This document shows, one piece after another, positions 25,717-35,055 of a stretch of DNA of 64,000 bases; positions within the stretch are counted from its first letter, which is position 1, and each line of letters opens with the position of its first letter. Below the pieces are notes generated by a model. It did no database searches, was not told the origin of the DNA, and saw only the letters and a program-made list of their open reading frames with translations. Source of the stretch: Sphingobacterium paucimobilis HER1398 (GTDB lineage: Bacteria > Bacteroidota > Bacteroidia > Sphingobacteriales > Sphingobacteriaceae); NCBI RefSeq assembly GCF_000416985.1, contig NZ_ATDL01000012.1:124001-188000 (forward strand). Direction: 5' to 3'. Made by a program: the position numbers and the translations under genes.

Positions 25717-26634
25717 ATGCGTATAATCTTCATGGGTACTCCCGACTTTGCTGTAGCTTCTTTAAAAGCACTACTTAATTCTGGCAAAAATGTAGTAGCC
25801 GTAGTCACAAGCCCGGACAAACCAGCAGGTAGAGGACAGAAGCTGCATCAATCTGCCGTCAAACAATTTGCCACCGAACACCACATACCTGTATTGCAGC
25901 CTGAAAAACTTAGAGCCCCGGATTTTCTGGCAGCCTTACAGTCTTATAAAGCCGATCTACAAGTAGTCGTTGCCTTTAGAATGCTCCCCGAGCTCGTTTG
26001 GAACATGCCTCGCCTAGGCACCATAAATGTCCACGCTTCACTACTCCCACAATACCGAGGCGCCGCGCCGATCAATCATGCGATCATCAATGGCGAGCGA
26101 GAAAGTGGCGTGACCACATTTTTATTACAACAGGAGATCGACACCGGCAATATATTATTAAGTGAAAAAGTAAAAATAGAAGATACAGATACCGCAGGGA
26201 TATTGCACGACAAGTTAATGCATGCTGGAGCACAGACACTGGTCAAAACGATTGAAGAAATGGAAAAAGGGAATATCACACCTGTCCCTCAAGACCAGAC
26301 GGATACAAGCGCACTCAAACATGCTCCTAAGATATTTAAGGAAGATTGTCTTATTGACTGGAACAACCCAACGGAGCAGGTTTACAACAAAATTAGAGGG
26401 CTCAGCCCTTACCCCGCAGCATATACCCTGTTAGATGGCAAGGTTTTAAAGATATACGAGGCCACAAAAGAACATCACTCCTCACAAAATACTCCAGGCA
26501 CGTTTTTTACAGATGGCAAAACCTTCCTAAAATTTAATACCACAGATGGATATATAAATCTAATATCTATACAGATAGAAGGAAAAAAACGTATGTCTAC
26601 CGAAGAATTCCTAAGAGGTTATCGCTTTGAATAG
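25717..26634 (+). CDS. fmt: Methionyl-tRNA formyltransferase
   Basis: It formylates Met-tRNAfMet for initiation. The protein has 305 residues, normal for the family. The N-terminal Rossmann domain opens with MRIIFMGTPDFAVASL and SPDKPAGRG. The catalytic region has NVHASLLPQYRGAAPINHAI and the DTG of the folate site. The C-terminal OB-like domain spans about 205-305. The partner def gene is not in the window. Confidence 0.96.
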   Translation: MRIIFMGTPDFAVASLKALLNSGKNVVAVVTSPDKPAGRGQKLHQSAVKQFATEHHIPVLQPEKLRAPDFLAALQSYKADLQVVVAFRMLPELVWNMPRLGTINVHASLLPQYRGAAPINHAIINGERESGVTTFLLQQEIDTGNILLSEKVKIEDTDTAGILHDKLMHAGAQTLVKTIEEMEKGNITPVPQDQTDTSALKHAPKIFKEDCLIDWNNPTEQVYNKIRGLSPYPAAYTLLDGKVLKIYEATKEHHSSQNTPGTFFTDGKTFLKFNTTDGYINLISIQIEGKKRMSTEEFLRGYRFE

Positions 26635-26640
26635 AACTGC

Positions 26641-26853
26641 TTACTTACGATCCTCTTCGTAAACTATAATATCACCAGGTTGGCAGTCCAGTGCACGACA
26701 TATGGCTGCCAACGTGCTTAACCGAATTGCCTTAGCCTTTTGATTCTTCAATATTGAGAGATTAGAGAGCGTTATACCCACGCGTTCGCTAAGTTCGTTT
26801 AAAGAAACCTTCCTCTTTGCCATCACTTCATCCAAACGTATTACAATACCCAT
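26641..26853 (-). CDS. XRE-type helix-turn-helix regulator (YozG-like)
   Basis: A 70-residue Cro/C1-type DNA-binding protein consisting of the helix-turn-helix domain alone. LNELSERVGITLSNLSILKNQKA is split by the turn, followed by STLAAICRALDCQPGDIIVYEED, typical of the YozG group. Such proteins often accompany a DUF2975 membrane protein, which is absent here. The gene is convergent with fmt (6-nt gap) and divergent from rpoD. Confidence 0.88.
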   Translation of the reverse strand: MGIVIRLDEVMAKRKVSLNELSERVGITLSNLSILKNQKAKAIRLSTLAAICRALDCQPGDIIVYEEDRK

Positions 26854-26936
26854 GATCCTTTATATTTAAATTTTCTTTACTATAAAACATTTTTCAAAAA
26901 AAAAGGTTTTAAACATAGAATAATATTTTGATCATG

Positions 26937-26968
26937 ACAATATGTAACAGCTATATAACAATATGTAA
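26937..26968. promoter_or_regulatory. Tandem 11-bp direct repeat in the XRE/rpoD divergent region
   Basis: ACAATATGTAA occurs at 26937-26947 and again at 26958-26968, a 21-bp period (two helical turns). Possible binding site for a regulator, perhaps the adjacent XRE protein; that link is inference. Confidence 0.4.
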
Positions 26969-27077
26969 ACTTGGAACGATTTTTGATGTTAATAATCAGT
27001 TTTACTATCTAGCATAACTACCTCAAAATGAGTAAATAAATTACAAATTTATTACACTCAATAATCATATTTTTTTG

Positions 27078-27085
27078 TATTTTTG
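27078..27085 (+). promoter_or_regulatory. -7 element of rpoD
   Basis: TATTTTTG matches TAnnTTTG, 30 nt before the rpoD ATG. Confidence 0.5.
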
Positions 27086-27115
27086 CAACATTCCAGAAGA
27101 AAGGTATAAATTTTA

Positions 27116-27976
27116 ATGAGACAGCTCAAAATTACACAATCGATCACGAATCGAGAATCTCAATCTCTTGACAAGTACTTACATGAAATTGGTAAAGTTG
27201 ACTTGATTACTGCTGAAGAAGAAGTAATCTTAGCACAACGGATTCGCGAGGGAGATCAGGTGGCATTGGAAAAATTAACTAAAACCAACTTACGATTCGT
27301 CGTATCGGTAGCTAAACAGTATCAAAATCAAGGTCTTACTTTAGGAGACTTGATCAACGAAGGAAATCTAGGACTTATAAAAGCTGCTAAACGATTTGAC
27401 GAAACCAAAGGTTTTAAATTCATTTCCTATGCGGTGTGGTGGATTCGTCAATCTATTTTGCAAGCTATCGCTGAACAGTCGCGTATCGTACGTCTTCCCC
27501 TTAACCAAGTGGGATCATTAAGCAAGATCAGCAAAGCTTTCTCAAAATTAGAGCAAGAGTACGAAAGAGAGCCTTCTCCAGAGGAATTAGCAGACATCTT
27601 AGAAACTACTGTAGACAAGGTATCAGATACATTAAGCAACTCGGGTAGACATGTGTCTATGGACGCTCCCTTTGTACAAGGCGAGGAAAACACCCTATTG
27701 GATGTATTAGAGAACTCTGATCCAGATACAGATAGTTCGTTGATAGATGAGTCATTGTCTGAGGAGATCAAAAGATCCTTATCTACGTTGACAGAACGCG
27801 AACGCGAGATTATTGTGCTATTCTTTGGCTTAGGATCCAATCACCCACTTTCACTTGAAGAGATCGGTGAAAAATTCAGTTTAACGAGAGAGCGTGTACG
27901 TCAGATCAAAGACAAAGCGCTACAGCGCTTACGTCACACTTCTCGTAGCAAAATTCTAAAATCTTATTTAGGTTAA
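27116..27976 (+). CDS. rpoD: RNA polymerase primary sigma factor
   Basis: At 286 residues this is the short primary sigma factor typical of Bacteroidota, without region 1.1 and the non-conserved insert of E. coli RpoD. Visible regions: 1.2 ([16 protein letters not shown]), 2 ([32 protein letters not shown]), 3, and 4.2 ([30 protein letters not shown]). It is the factor expected to read the TTTG/TAnnTTTG promoters seen throughout the window. Monocistronic, with its own -7 element and terminator. Confidence 0.96.
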   Translation: MRQLKITQSITNRESQSLDKYLHEIGKVDLITAEEEVILAQRIREGDQVALEKLTKTNLRFVVSVAKQYQNQGLTLGDLINEGNLGLIKAAKRFDETKGFKFISYAVWWIRQSILQAIAEQSRIVRLPLNQVGSLSKISKAFSKLEQEYEREPSPEELADILETTVDKVSDTLSNSGRHVSMDAPFVQGEENTLLDVLENSDPDTDSSLIDESLSEEIKRSLSTLTEREREIIVLFFGLGSNHPLSLEEIGEKFSLTRERVRQIKDKALQRLRHTSRSKILKSYLG

Positions 27977-27996
27977 ACAGACCTTCAATAAAAGGA

Positions 27997-28030
27997 AAAG
28001 CGCAAGAGAATATCTTGCGCTTTATTTTTT
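27997..28030 (+). terminator. Terminator after rpoD
   Basis: 11-bp stem AAAGCGCAAGA / TCTTGCGCTTT with a 5-nt loop and a following T-run. The convergent SIMPL gene stops 8 nt beyond. Confidence 0.85.
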
Positions 28031-28037
28031 TTCAATA

Positions 28038-28769
28038 CTATTGCCCGTAACTTGTCTTCACCGTAATATTGGCCGTTTTTAAACGAGAACTCGTATTGAA
28101 CACACCTCCATAAGAGAAGTCCTCATTATCATTCTGCCCGGTAATCTGAAATATCCCCAAATCAGCCCGCAGCAAAGTACCCAAACTCGATCCTGACTCC
28201 TTCGCAATATTCTCGGCACGTGCTTTTGCATTTTGCGACGCCTCTGCAATCAAGGAAAGCTTTAAGTCTTCTAACTTGGAGTAATAATAATTAGGAGAAT
28301 TGGAACTCAGCTCGACCCCCTGTGAAATCAGAGTTGAGATCTCACGAGAGGCATTATCCACTTTATCCAAATCTTTTGATTCAACACTCAATACTTGCGT
28401 CAGACTATACCCCGAAAAAGTATTGTAACTGTTCCCTCGTTCATCCGTATGGTAAGCAAAGTCTTTTGAAATATTGACAGCCTCAAACAAGATTTCATTT
28501 TCCTTTATCCCTCGCTGCACCAAGAAACTCTTGACCATATCGCGATCGCGCTTCAACTGCTCCGAAGCTTCACTCAGATCCATAGACTTTCGACTGAAAG
28601 AAGCAGTCCACTTCACAATATCGGATTCAAAATCCTTTTTTGCATTTCCAGTAACATTAATCGTATTACTCACTTTAAATTTATACTTGTAAGCCCCAGC
28701 TACGACAAAGGCAGAAGCGACTATAGCAACAGCCGCCACAATACTAATTACAATCCCTGTAGATTTCAT
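28038..28769 (-). CDS. SIMPL-domain (DUF541) protein, membrane-anchored
   Basis: A 243-residue protein with one N-terminal hydrophobic helix (about 5-27) serving as anchor or uncleaved signal. A SIMPL domain follows (about 35-240), recognisable from INVTGNAKKDFESDIVKW and the C-terminal Ala/Lys-rich helix with AEASQNAKARAENIAKESG. The family forms oligomeric periplasmic or outer-membrane proteins of largely unknown function. It is a single gene, convergent with rpoD. Confidence 0.88.
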   Translation of the reverse strand: MKSTGIVISIVAAVAIVASAFVVAGAYKYKFKVSNTINVTGNAKKDFESDIVKWTASFSRKSMDLSEASEQLKRDRDMVKSFLVQRGIKENEILFEAVNISKDFAYHTDERGNSYNTFSGYSLTQVLSVESKDLDKVDNASREISTLISQGVELSSNSPNYYYSKLEDLKLSLIAEASQNAKARAENIAKESGSSLGTLLRADLGIFQITGQNDNEDFSYGGVFNTSSRLKTANITVKTSYGQ

Positions 28770-28929
28770 ATATAAATAATTTGTTTTTCAATCTATGCTG
28801 ACCTATATCTACGAATTTACGTGCCAAAAAACGGATCAGCATCCCTCTTTCTGTAATTTTTCTATTGCCCTTTCGTGAATACGCTCCATTTTATCTAAGT
28901 TTGGGCCAACTGAACAATCATTTATTACA

Positions 28930-31752
28930 ATGAAGAAAACCGTATCAATGTTTATTCTTTGCAGCATGACACTTCCCAGTCTTGTTGCTCAAAAAAGACC
29001 AATAGATCATTCCAGCTATGATATATGGAAAAACATTTCTAGTGCAGACATTTCAAAATCTGGGAACCACATCTTCTATACCGTATCCCCTCAAGAAGGT
29101 GACGGCTATGTCGAATTAAAAGATCAAAAGAACAGGTTACTCCAACGTTTCGAAAGAGGTACCGCTCCCAAAATGACAAAAGGAGAAGATTTTTTAATCA
29201 CACTCATAAAACCTGCATTCAAAGACACCCGTGAGGCTAAAATAAAAAAGAAGAAAAGCGAAGACTTCCCTAAGGACACTTTGACAATCTTCAAACTTGA
29301 AAACAGAGAACAAGTAACATTCGGTCCTATTAAAAGCTACAAACTTGCCTATGATGCGACCAACTACCTCGCCTATACGCAAGATATTGCCAAGAGCACC
29401 GAAAAGACGGACAGCACCAAAAACAAGACAGACTCCTCCAGTAACGCTAAAAAGACCCCACCCGCCAAAAAGGAAAACGTACTGGTGCTCTATAATCTGT
29501 ATAAAAAAGACACTGTCCAATTCTGGAAAACCGACAGCTATTTCTTTAGCAATGACGAGAAATACCTCGCTTTCACAAAAAAAACAGGACCAAAAGACAG
29601 TTCGGACATCGATGGGCTCTACCTCTATGACCTTGCCAAGAAATCGGTAAAAAAAATCAGCAACGGAAAAGGTGTCTATAAAAACATCCTTTTTGACGAC
29701 CAAAGCAATCGACTGTCTTTTTTAGCCGACAAAAGCCCTGATAAAGCCTTACAAAAGGATTTCAAACTGTACCTATATAATATCGGGCAACAAGACAGTG
29801 CGCACATCATCGTGGACAAAAACACGAAAGGAGTTCCGACGGAATGGTACGTATCAGGAGATGGTCAATTAGGCTTTGATCAAAAGTCAGACAGACTATT
29901 TTTTGGGCTAGCCCCCATCCCCCCGGTCAAAGACACGACACTGGTAGAATTTGAAAATGCAAAAGTAGATATATGGCACTGGCAGGACGACTACCTTATG
30001 ACACAACAGCTCGTCAACCTAAAGCGGGATTTAGGCAAAAGCTATGACGCAGTCTACAACTTACAATCGGGTCAGATAATCGCACTGATAGATGACAGCT
30101 TTGACCGCACCTCCTACACCGACGACGCTACACAAGAATGGATACTGGCGACTTCTACCGCTGGCAATAGAATCGCTTACCAATGGCAAGCCTACCAGCT
30201 GCAGGACGTGTATGCTATATCTACACGTACAGGCGAAAAAAGAATCATTAAATCAAAATGGCAAGGGCAGGCACACCTGTCTCCTGACGCAAGCTATATC
30301 GTCCTATTTGATGAAACAAATGGCAACTGGTACAGTCACGAGATAGCAAGTGGAAACGAACAGCTGCTCAACAAAGGCTTACAAGTTGGATTCGCCAATG
30401 AAGAAAACGACATGCCTACAGCATCTCCATCTTATGGTATAGCCGCATGGGCGGAAGACAATAAAGGAATCTATATCAATGATCGATACGACATCTGGTA
30501 TTTTTCGCTGGATGGAAAAAAACAAAAATCGATCACCAATCAATTTGGAAGAACCAATAAAATTGTCTTTAGGGCGTTGTTAATAAAAGACGGCACTCCG
30601 AGAAACAGAACAGCCAAAATAAAAGAAAACACAGCTTTATGGCTTACCAGTTTCAATGAAACAAACAAGGAGAATGGTATTTTCTCCCTGATGCCAGCAA
30701 AGAAGCAAAATCCAAAAGAGATTATACAGGATAAATTCACATTCAAAAACTTCAAAACAGACGAAAACGGTAAAGTATATATCTATACTAAGGAGAACTA
30801 CACCTCCAGTCCTGATCTATATGTCAACAAGGACTTTAAAATCGAGCAGCGCCTGACTGACATTAACCCTCAACAAGAGGAATACAACTGGGGAACAGCC
30901 GAATTAATCGCATGGACAACTCCTAATGGACATCAGGCTGAAGGCATACTCTATAAGCCGGAGAACTTTGATCCAAACAAGAAGTACCCTATTATTGCCT
31001 ACTTCTACGAGACACTATCACAAGGTCTTTATACTTATCAAGCTCCCGCCCCTACACCGTCGAGGCTCAATATTCCCTATTATGTCAGTAATGAATATCT
31101 GGTATTCGCACCGGACATCCATTACCAAACAGGACATCCCGGAAAATCTGCCGAAGAGTATATCAACTCTGGAATGCGTTATCTTGCAAAAAATACGTGG
31201 GTAGATTCTACAAAAATGGCCATCCAAGGGCAGAGCTGGGGAGGATACCAAGTAGCCCATCTCATCACCAGAACAAACATGTATGCGGCAGCCTGGACAG
31301 GTGCTCCTGTTGTCAACATGACCTCTGCCTATGGTGGTATCCGTTGGGGAACCGGTATGTCTAGACAATTTCAATATGAAAAAACACAAAGCCGCTTAGG
31401 AGCTACCCTTTGGGAAGACAGAGATCTCTATATAGAGAATTCTCCCCTCTTCTTTATGGATCAAGTAACTACTCCTGTCGCCATCATGCACAATGACAAT
31501 GACGGAGCTGTGCCATGGTATCAGGGGATCGAGATGTTTACTGCCCTAAGGAGATTAGGCAAGCCCGCATGGTTACTTAACTATAATGGAGATGATCATA
31601 ATTTGATACAACGTCAAAACAGGAAAGACATACAAATTCGTCAAAGTCAATTTTTCGACCACTTCTTAAAAGGAAAACCTGCTGCAAAATGGATAAAATC
31701 AGGAGTTCCGGCAACAAAAAAAGGAATAGACTGGGGATTTGACCAACAATAA
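28930..31752 (+). CDS. S9 family prolyl-oligopeptidase-type peptidase, secreted
   Basis: A 940-residue secreted serine peptidase with a signal peptide (MKKTVSMFILCSMTLPSLVAQ). A long N-terminal beta-propeller includes a low-complexity Lys/Ser/Thr/Asp stretch near 155-175. The C-terminal alpha/beta-hydrolase domain (about 650-925) has GQSWGGY (nucleophile Ser), NDNDGAVPW (Asp) and GDDHNL (His). It cleaves peptides, probably in the periplasm, alongside the other peptidases of the window. A terminator follows. Confidence 0.93.
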   Translation: MKKTVSMFILCSMTLPSLVAQKRPIDHSSYDIWKNISSADISKSGNHIFYTVSPQEGDGYVELKDQKNRLLQRFERGTAPKMTKGEDFLITLIKPAFKDTREAKIKKKKSEDFPKDTLTIFKLENREQVTFGPIKSYKLAYDATNYLAYTQDIAKSTEKTDSTKNKTDSSSNAKKTPPAKKENVLVLYNLYKKDTVQFWKTDSYFFSNDEKYLAFTKKTGPKDSSDIDGLYLYDLAKKSVKKISNGKGVYKNILFDDQSNRLSFLADKSPDKALQKDFKLYLYNIGQQDSAHIIVDKNTKGVPTEWYVSGDGQLGFDQKSDRLFFGLAPIPPVKDTTLVEFENAKVDIWHWQDDYLMTQQLVNLKRDLGKSYDAVYNLQSGQIIALIDDSFDRTSYTDDATQEWILATSTAGNRIAYQWQAYQLQDVYAISTRTGEKRIIKSKWQGQAHLSPDASYIVLFDETNGNWYSHEIASGNEQLLNKGLQVGFANEENDMPTASPSYGIAAWAEDNKGIYINDRYDIWYFSLDGKKQKSITNQFGRTNKIVFRALLIKDGTPRNRTAKIKENTALWLTSFNETNKENGIFSLMPAKKQNPKEIIQDKFTFKNFKTDENGKVYIYTKENYTSSPDLYVNKDFKIEQRLTDINPQQEEYNWGTAELIAWTTPNGHQAEGILYKPENFDPNKKYPIIAYFYETLSQGLYTYQAPAPTPSRLNIPYYVSNEYLVFAPDIHYQTGHPGKSAEEYINSGMRYLAKNTWVDSTKMAIQGQSWGGYQVAHLITRTNMYAAAWTGAPVVNMTSAYGGIRWGTGMSRQFQYEKTQSRLGATLWEDRDLYIENSPLFFMDQVTTPVAIMHNDNDGAVPWYQGIEMFTALRRLGKPAWLLNYNGDDHNLIQRQNRKDIQIRQSQFFDHFLKGKPAAKWIKSGVPATKKGIDWGFDQQ

Positions 31753-31780
31753 CACAAAAACACACATAAAAAACAACAAA

Positions 31781-31815
31781 AAAGCTCGAGAAAAAGTATT
31801 TTCTCGAGCTTTTTT
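31781..31815 (+). terminator. Terminator after the S9 peptidase
   Basis: 14-bp stem (core AGCTCGAGAAAA / TTTTCTCGAGCT) with a 4-nt loop and T6. Confidence 0.88.
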
Positions 31816-31858
31816 CATTTTTATTTAAAAAAATGAAAAAAAAATAAAATTATCATTG

Positions 31859-31866
31859 TATTTTTG
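31859..31866 (+). promoter_or_regulatory. -7 element of glnA
   Basis: TATTTTTG matches TAnnTTTG. It contains the TTG that opens the longest frame, which rules that TTG out as a start. The predicted leader of about 45 nt has almost no G. Confidence 0.55.
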
Positions 31867-31917
31867 AACAACAAAACACAACAGCAACAAGAAAAACACA
31901 ACCAACACCACAAAAAA

Positions 31918-34107
31918 ATGTCAAACATCAGATTCGAATCCGTAAATGCAGCCTCTTCTAGACATGCATTGCCAGAAGAAAAGGTTGTCACCAAAAGAGC
32001 TACTACTATTTTTGGTAAAAATGTTTTCACAAGCAACAAAATGAAAGATTTCTTACCAAAGAATACATTCAAGGAGTTGACAAAAGCAATTGAGATAGGC
32101 GAACCGATCTCTCGTGAGATCGCCGAGTTCATCTCCCAGGCCATGAAAACATGGGCTTTACAAAATGGCGTATCGCACTATACGCACTGGTTCCAACCAT
32201 TAACAGGTAGCACTGCTGAAAAACACGATGCTTTTTTCGAACCGGATGAAAATGGTGATGCTATTGAAAAATTCACTGCTGATGCTCTTGTACAGCAGGA
32301 GCCTGACGCTTCTTCTTTTCCTAATGGTGGTATCCGAAATACCTTTGAAGCTCGTGGCTATACAGCCTGGGACCCTTCCTCCCCTGCTTTCATCTATGAA
32401 TCTGCAGCCGGAAAAACCCTATGTATTCCCACCGTATTCGTTTCCTATACAGGTGAATCATTAGACTACAAAGCTCCCTTACTAAAAGCCGTCAATGCTA
32501 TTGACAAGGCTGCGACTGATGTAGCCCAATACTTTGACAAGGCCGTCACTAAGATAAATACGTCCCTTGGAATAGAACAAGAATACTTCTTGGTTGATCT
32601 TTCTCTTTATAATGCTCGTCCGGACTTACAGTTGACAGGCCGTACCCTTTTTGGCCATATGTCGGCTAAAGGACAACAACTGGAAGACCACTACTTTGGT
32701 GCAATTCCCGAGCGTGTTCTCGCATTTATGGTCGATTTAGAAAATGAAGCCCTTAAATTAGGTATTCCATTGAAGACACGCCATAATGAGGTAGCTCCTT
32801 CTCAATTTGAATGTGCGCCGATGTTTGAGGAAATCAACCTTGCGATTGACCACAATCAATTGCTCATGAATGTGATGGAACAGGTGGCAATACGGCACAA
32901 CTTCAAAGTATTGCTTCATGAAAAACCATATTCTGGCGTTAATGGATCTGGAAAACACAACAACTGGTCACTAATAACCAATACGGGGATCAATTTACTC
33001 TCTCCAGGAAAAACACCGAAAACAAACCTGATGTTCTTGACGTTCTTTGTAAATACAATCAAAGCCGTATATGAATATGCAGACCTTCTACGCGCTTCTA
33101 TCGCCAGCCACAGTAACGATCATCGTTTGGGTGCCAACGAAGCGCCTCCGGCTATTATCTCTATCTTTTTAGGATCGCAACTTGACGAACTCTTAGATGA
33201 GATAGAATCGGCTCGAGTAGCGAAAAAAGTTAAATCGGAAGCTAATCTTTGGCATGGCATCCCTAAGATACCGGAATTAAAATTAGACAATACTGACCGT
33301 AACCGCACCTCACCTTTCGCTTTTACAGGCAACAAGTTTGAATTCCGTGCTGTTGGTTCTTCAGCCAACTCAGCACTCCCTATGACTGTGCTTAACGCTA
33401 TAGTCGCAGCGCAGCTTATCGAATTCAAAGTAGAGGTTGACAAACAAATAAAAAAAGGAACGAAAAAAGACCTGGCTATTCTCAATGTACTGCGCAAGTA
33501 TATTAAAGATTCTAAAGCAATCCGTTTCGAGGGCAATGGTTACAGTGACGAATGGGCGCAAGAAGCCGAGCAAAGAGGACTGTCTAATATCAAGTCTACG
33601 CCTAAATCCCTGGATATATATATCAAAGACGAAACTATAGCGCTATTCGAGCGTCTTGGCATCTACTCCAAACGTGAATCCGAAGCTCGTCATGAGATAT
33701 TACTCGAGAACTTCTATAAAAAACTACAGATAGAGGCACGGGTTATTGGAGAGGTGGTCAACAGCCACATCGCACCTGCATGTTTTACCTACCAGAACGA
33801 ATTAATCCAAAATGTTAAAGGGTTAAAAGATCTGGGTCTGCCTAAAGAAGCGTATTCTTCTCAACTAAATCTTGTAGAACGTATTTCCAAGCATGCAAAT
33901 ACAATCCTAGAACAATCCGAAGAAATGCGTCAAGCACGTAAAAAAGCAAATACGATAGAAGACATGCGCGAAAAGGCAATTGCATATGATGAAGTTGTAA
34001 AACCATTTTTCGATGAAATACGCTATCACGTCAACAAACTGGAGAAGATAGTCGATGACTCCAAATGGCCATTGCCAAAACTACGTGAACTTCTTTTTAT
34101 ACATTAA
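31918..34107 (+). CDS. glnA: Glutamine synthetase type III
   Basis: It joins ammonia to glutamate. At 730 residues from the ATG at 31918 it is the large type III enzyme common in Bacteroidota. Motifs: LGIEQEYFLVD (metal/Glu site), KTRHNEVAPSQFECAP, GVNGSGKHNNWSL (ATP/glutamate site) and HRLGANEAPPAIISIFLG. A long helical C-terminal domain follows. The ATG is preferred since the upstream TTG overlaps the promoter. Monocistronic; no ntr or glnB gene is adjacent. Confidence 0.96.
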   Translation: MSNIRFESVNAASSRHALPEEKVVTKRATTIFGKNVFTSNKMKDFLPKNTFKELTKAIEIGEPISREIAEFISQAMKTWALQNGVSHYTHWFQPLTGSTAEKHDAFFEPDENGDAIEKFTADALVQQEPDASSFPNGGIRNTFEARGYTAWDPSSPAFIYESAAGKTLCIPTVFVSYTGESLDYKAPLLKAVNAIDKAATDVAQYFDKAVTKINTSLGIEQEYFLVDLSLYNARPDLQLTGRTLFGHMSAKGQQLEDHYFGAIPERVLAFMVDLENEALKLGIPLKTRHNEVAPSQFECAPMFEEINLAIDHNQLLMNVMEQVAIRHNFKVLLHEKPYSGVNGSGKHNNWSLITNTGINLLSPGKTPKTNLMFLTFFVNTIKAVYEYADLLRASIASHSNDHRLGANEAPPAIISIFLGSQLDELLDEIESARVAKKVKSEANLWHGIPKIPELKLDNTDRNRTSPFAFTGNKFEFRAVGSSANSALPMTVLNAIVAAQLIEFKVEVDKQIKKGTKKDLAILNVLRKYIKDSKAIRFEGNGYSDEWAQEAEQRGLSNIKSTPKSLDIYIKDETIALFERLGIYSKRESEARHEILLENFYKKLQIEARVIGEVVNSHIAPACFTYQNELIQNVKGLKDLGLPKEAYSSQLNLVERISKHANTILEQSEEMRQARKKANTIEDMREKAIAYDEVVKPFFDEIRYHVNKLEKIVDDSKWPLPKLRELLFIH

Positions 34108-34130
34108 GAAATAAGCACACATCAACAGAT

Positions 34131-34162
34131 AGAGAGGCTCCCTAAAACCGGAGTCTCTTTTT
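34131..34162 (+). terminator. Terminator after glnA
   Basis: Stem AGAGGCTCC / GGAGTCTCT (one G-U pair) followed by T5. Confidence 0.7.
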
Positions 34163-34284
34163 CTTTATACCTCTTCAAAGACTTAACCATACGATATTTT
34201 CAATAATTACACAGGTTATTATTCATACAAAGGTAGTTTATTCGACTTTTATTGCTAATTTTCGACAATACATAGTAAAAAAAC

Positions 34285-35028
34285 ATGAAAACAATAGGAA
34301 TTATCCCTGCGCGATACGATTCTACTAGATTTCCCGGCAAACCGCTGGTTGATATCGCTGGGCAAAGCATGATACAACGGGTATATAATCAAGCCAAGCA
34401 TACATCCTCTTTAAGTGAAGTTATTGTTGCTACAGATGATCAACGGATATATGACCATATCAAGAGTTTTGGAGGAAATGTTGTCATGACAAAACGGGAA
34501 CATCAATCCGGAACCGACCGGTGCGCAGAGGTCATTGAAAATATTCAAGGATTTGATATCGTTATCAATATCCAAGGTGACGAACCCTTCATTGATCCAC
34601 AGCAAATTGATCTATTGAGTTCGTGTTTTGCGCAGCCCGACACCCAGATAGCGACATTGGTTCGTAAGGTGGAAGACATAGATGAATTATTCAATGAAAA
34701 CAAACCCAAGGTCGTATTGCGTAAAGATGGACAAGCTATTTACTTTTCCAGACAGGCTATTCCTTTTTTGAGAGGAACAAAAAAAGAAGATTGGTTAAAA
34801 TCACGCCCTTACTACAACCATATCGGAATATATGGCTATCGAGTCAATATTCTGACAGAGCTTGCCAATCTGCCTTATTCCGATTTGGAAGCCATGGAAG
34901 GTCTCGAACAATTGCGCTGGCTGGATAACGGTTACAACATACATACAGCTGTGTCAAACCATACAAACGATGCGATAGACACACCAGAAGACCTGCAGCA
35001 CATTATAAGAAAATATTTCAACAGTTGA
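34285..35028 (+). CDS. kdsB: 3-deoxy-manno-octulosonate cytidylyltransferase
   Basis: It activates Kdo as CMP-Kdo for lipopolysaccharide core synthesis. The protein has 247 residues, normal length. The nucleotidyltransferase motif IPARYDSTRFPGKPL is at the N-terminus. NIQGDEPFIDP (metal and CTP site) and AIPFLRG follow in the middle, and YNHIGIYGYR near 185. Monocistronic; the stop codon lies within the 5' arm of the next terminator. Confidence 0.95.
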   Translation: MKTIGIIPARYDSTRFPGKPLVDIAGQSMIQRVYNQAKHTSSLSEVIVATDDQRIYDHIKSFGGNVVMTKREHQSGTDRCAEVIENIQGFDIVINIQGDEPFIDPQQIDLLSSCFAQPDTQIATLVRKVEDIDELFNENKPKVVLRKDGQAIYFSRQAIPFLRGTKKEDWLKSRPYYNHIGIYGYRVNILTELANLPYSDLEAMEGLEQLRWLDNGYNIHTAVSNHTNDAIDTPEDLQHIIRKYFNS

Positions 35029-35054
35029 GGCTAATGGCATTTAGCCTCAACTGT
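35021..35054. terminator. Bidirectional terminator overlapping the kdsB stop
   Basis: 14-bp perfect stem ACAGTTGAGGCTAA / TTAGCCTCAACTGT with a 6-nt loop. It sits between two convergent stop codons (35028 and 35056). Confidence 0.8.
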
Positions 35055-35055
35055 A

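Noticed and set aside
29194..29703. 169-residue minus-strand frame opposite the S9 peptidase
   Set aside because: Antisense shadow of a Lys/Ser-rich propeller region; no start context and implausible composition.
31864..31917. Longer N-terminus for glutamine synthetase starting at TTG 31864 (Gln/His/Lys-rich)
   Set aside because: The TTG is part of the -7 element TATTTTTG, so it cannot be in the transcript; the ATG at 31918 gives the standard start.
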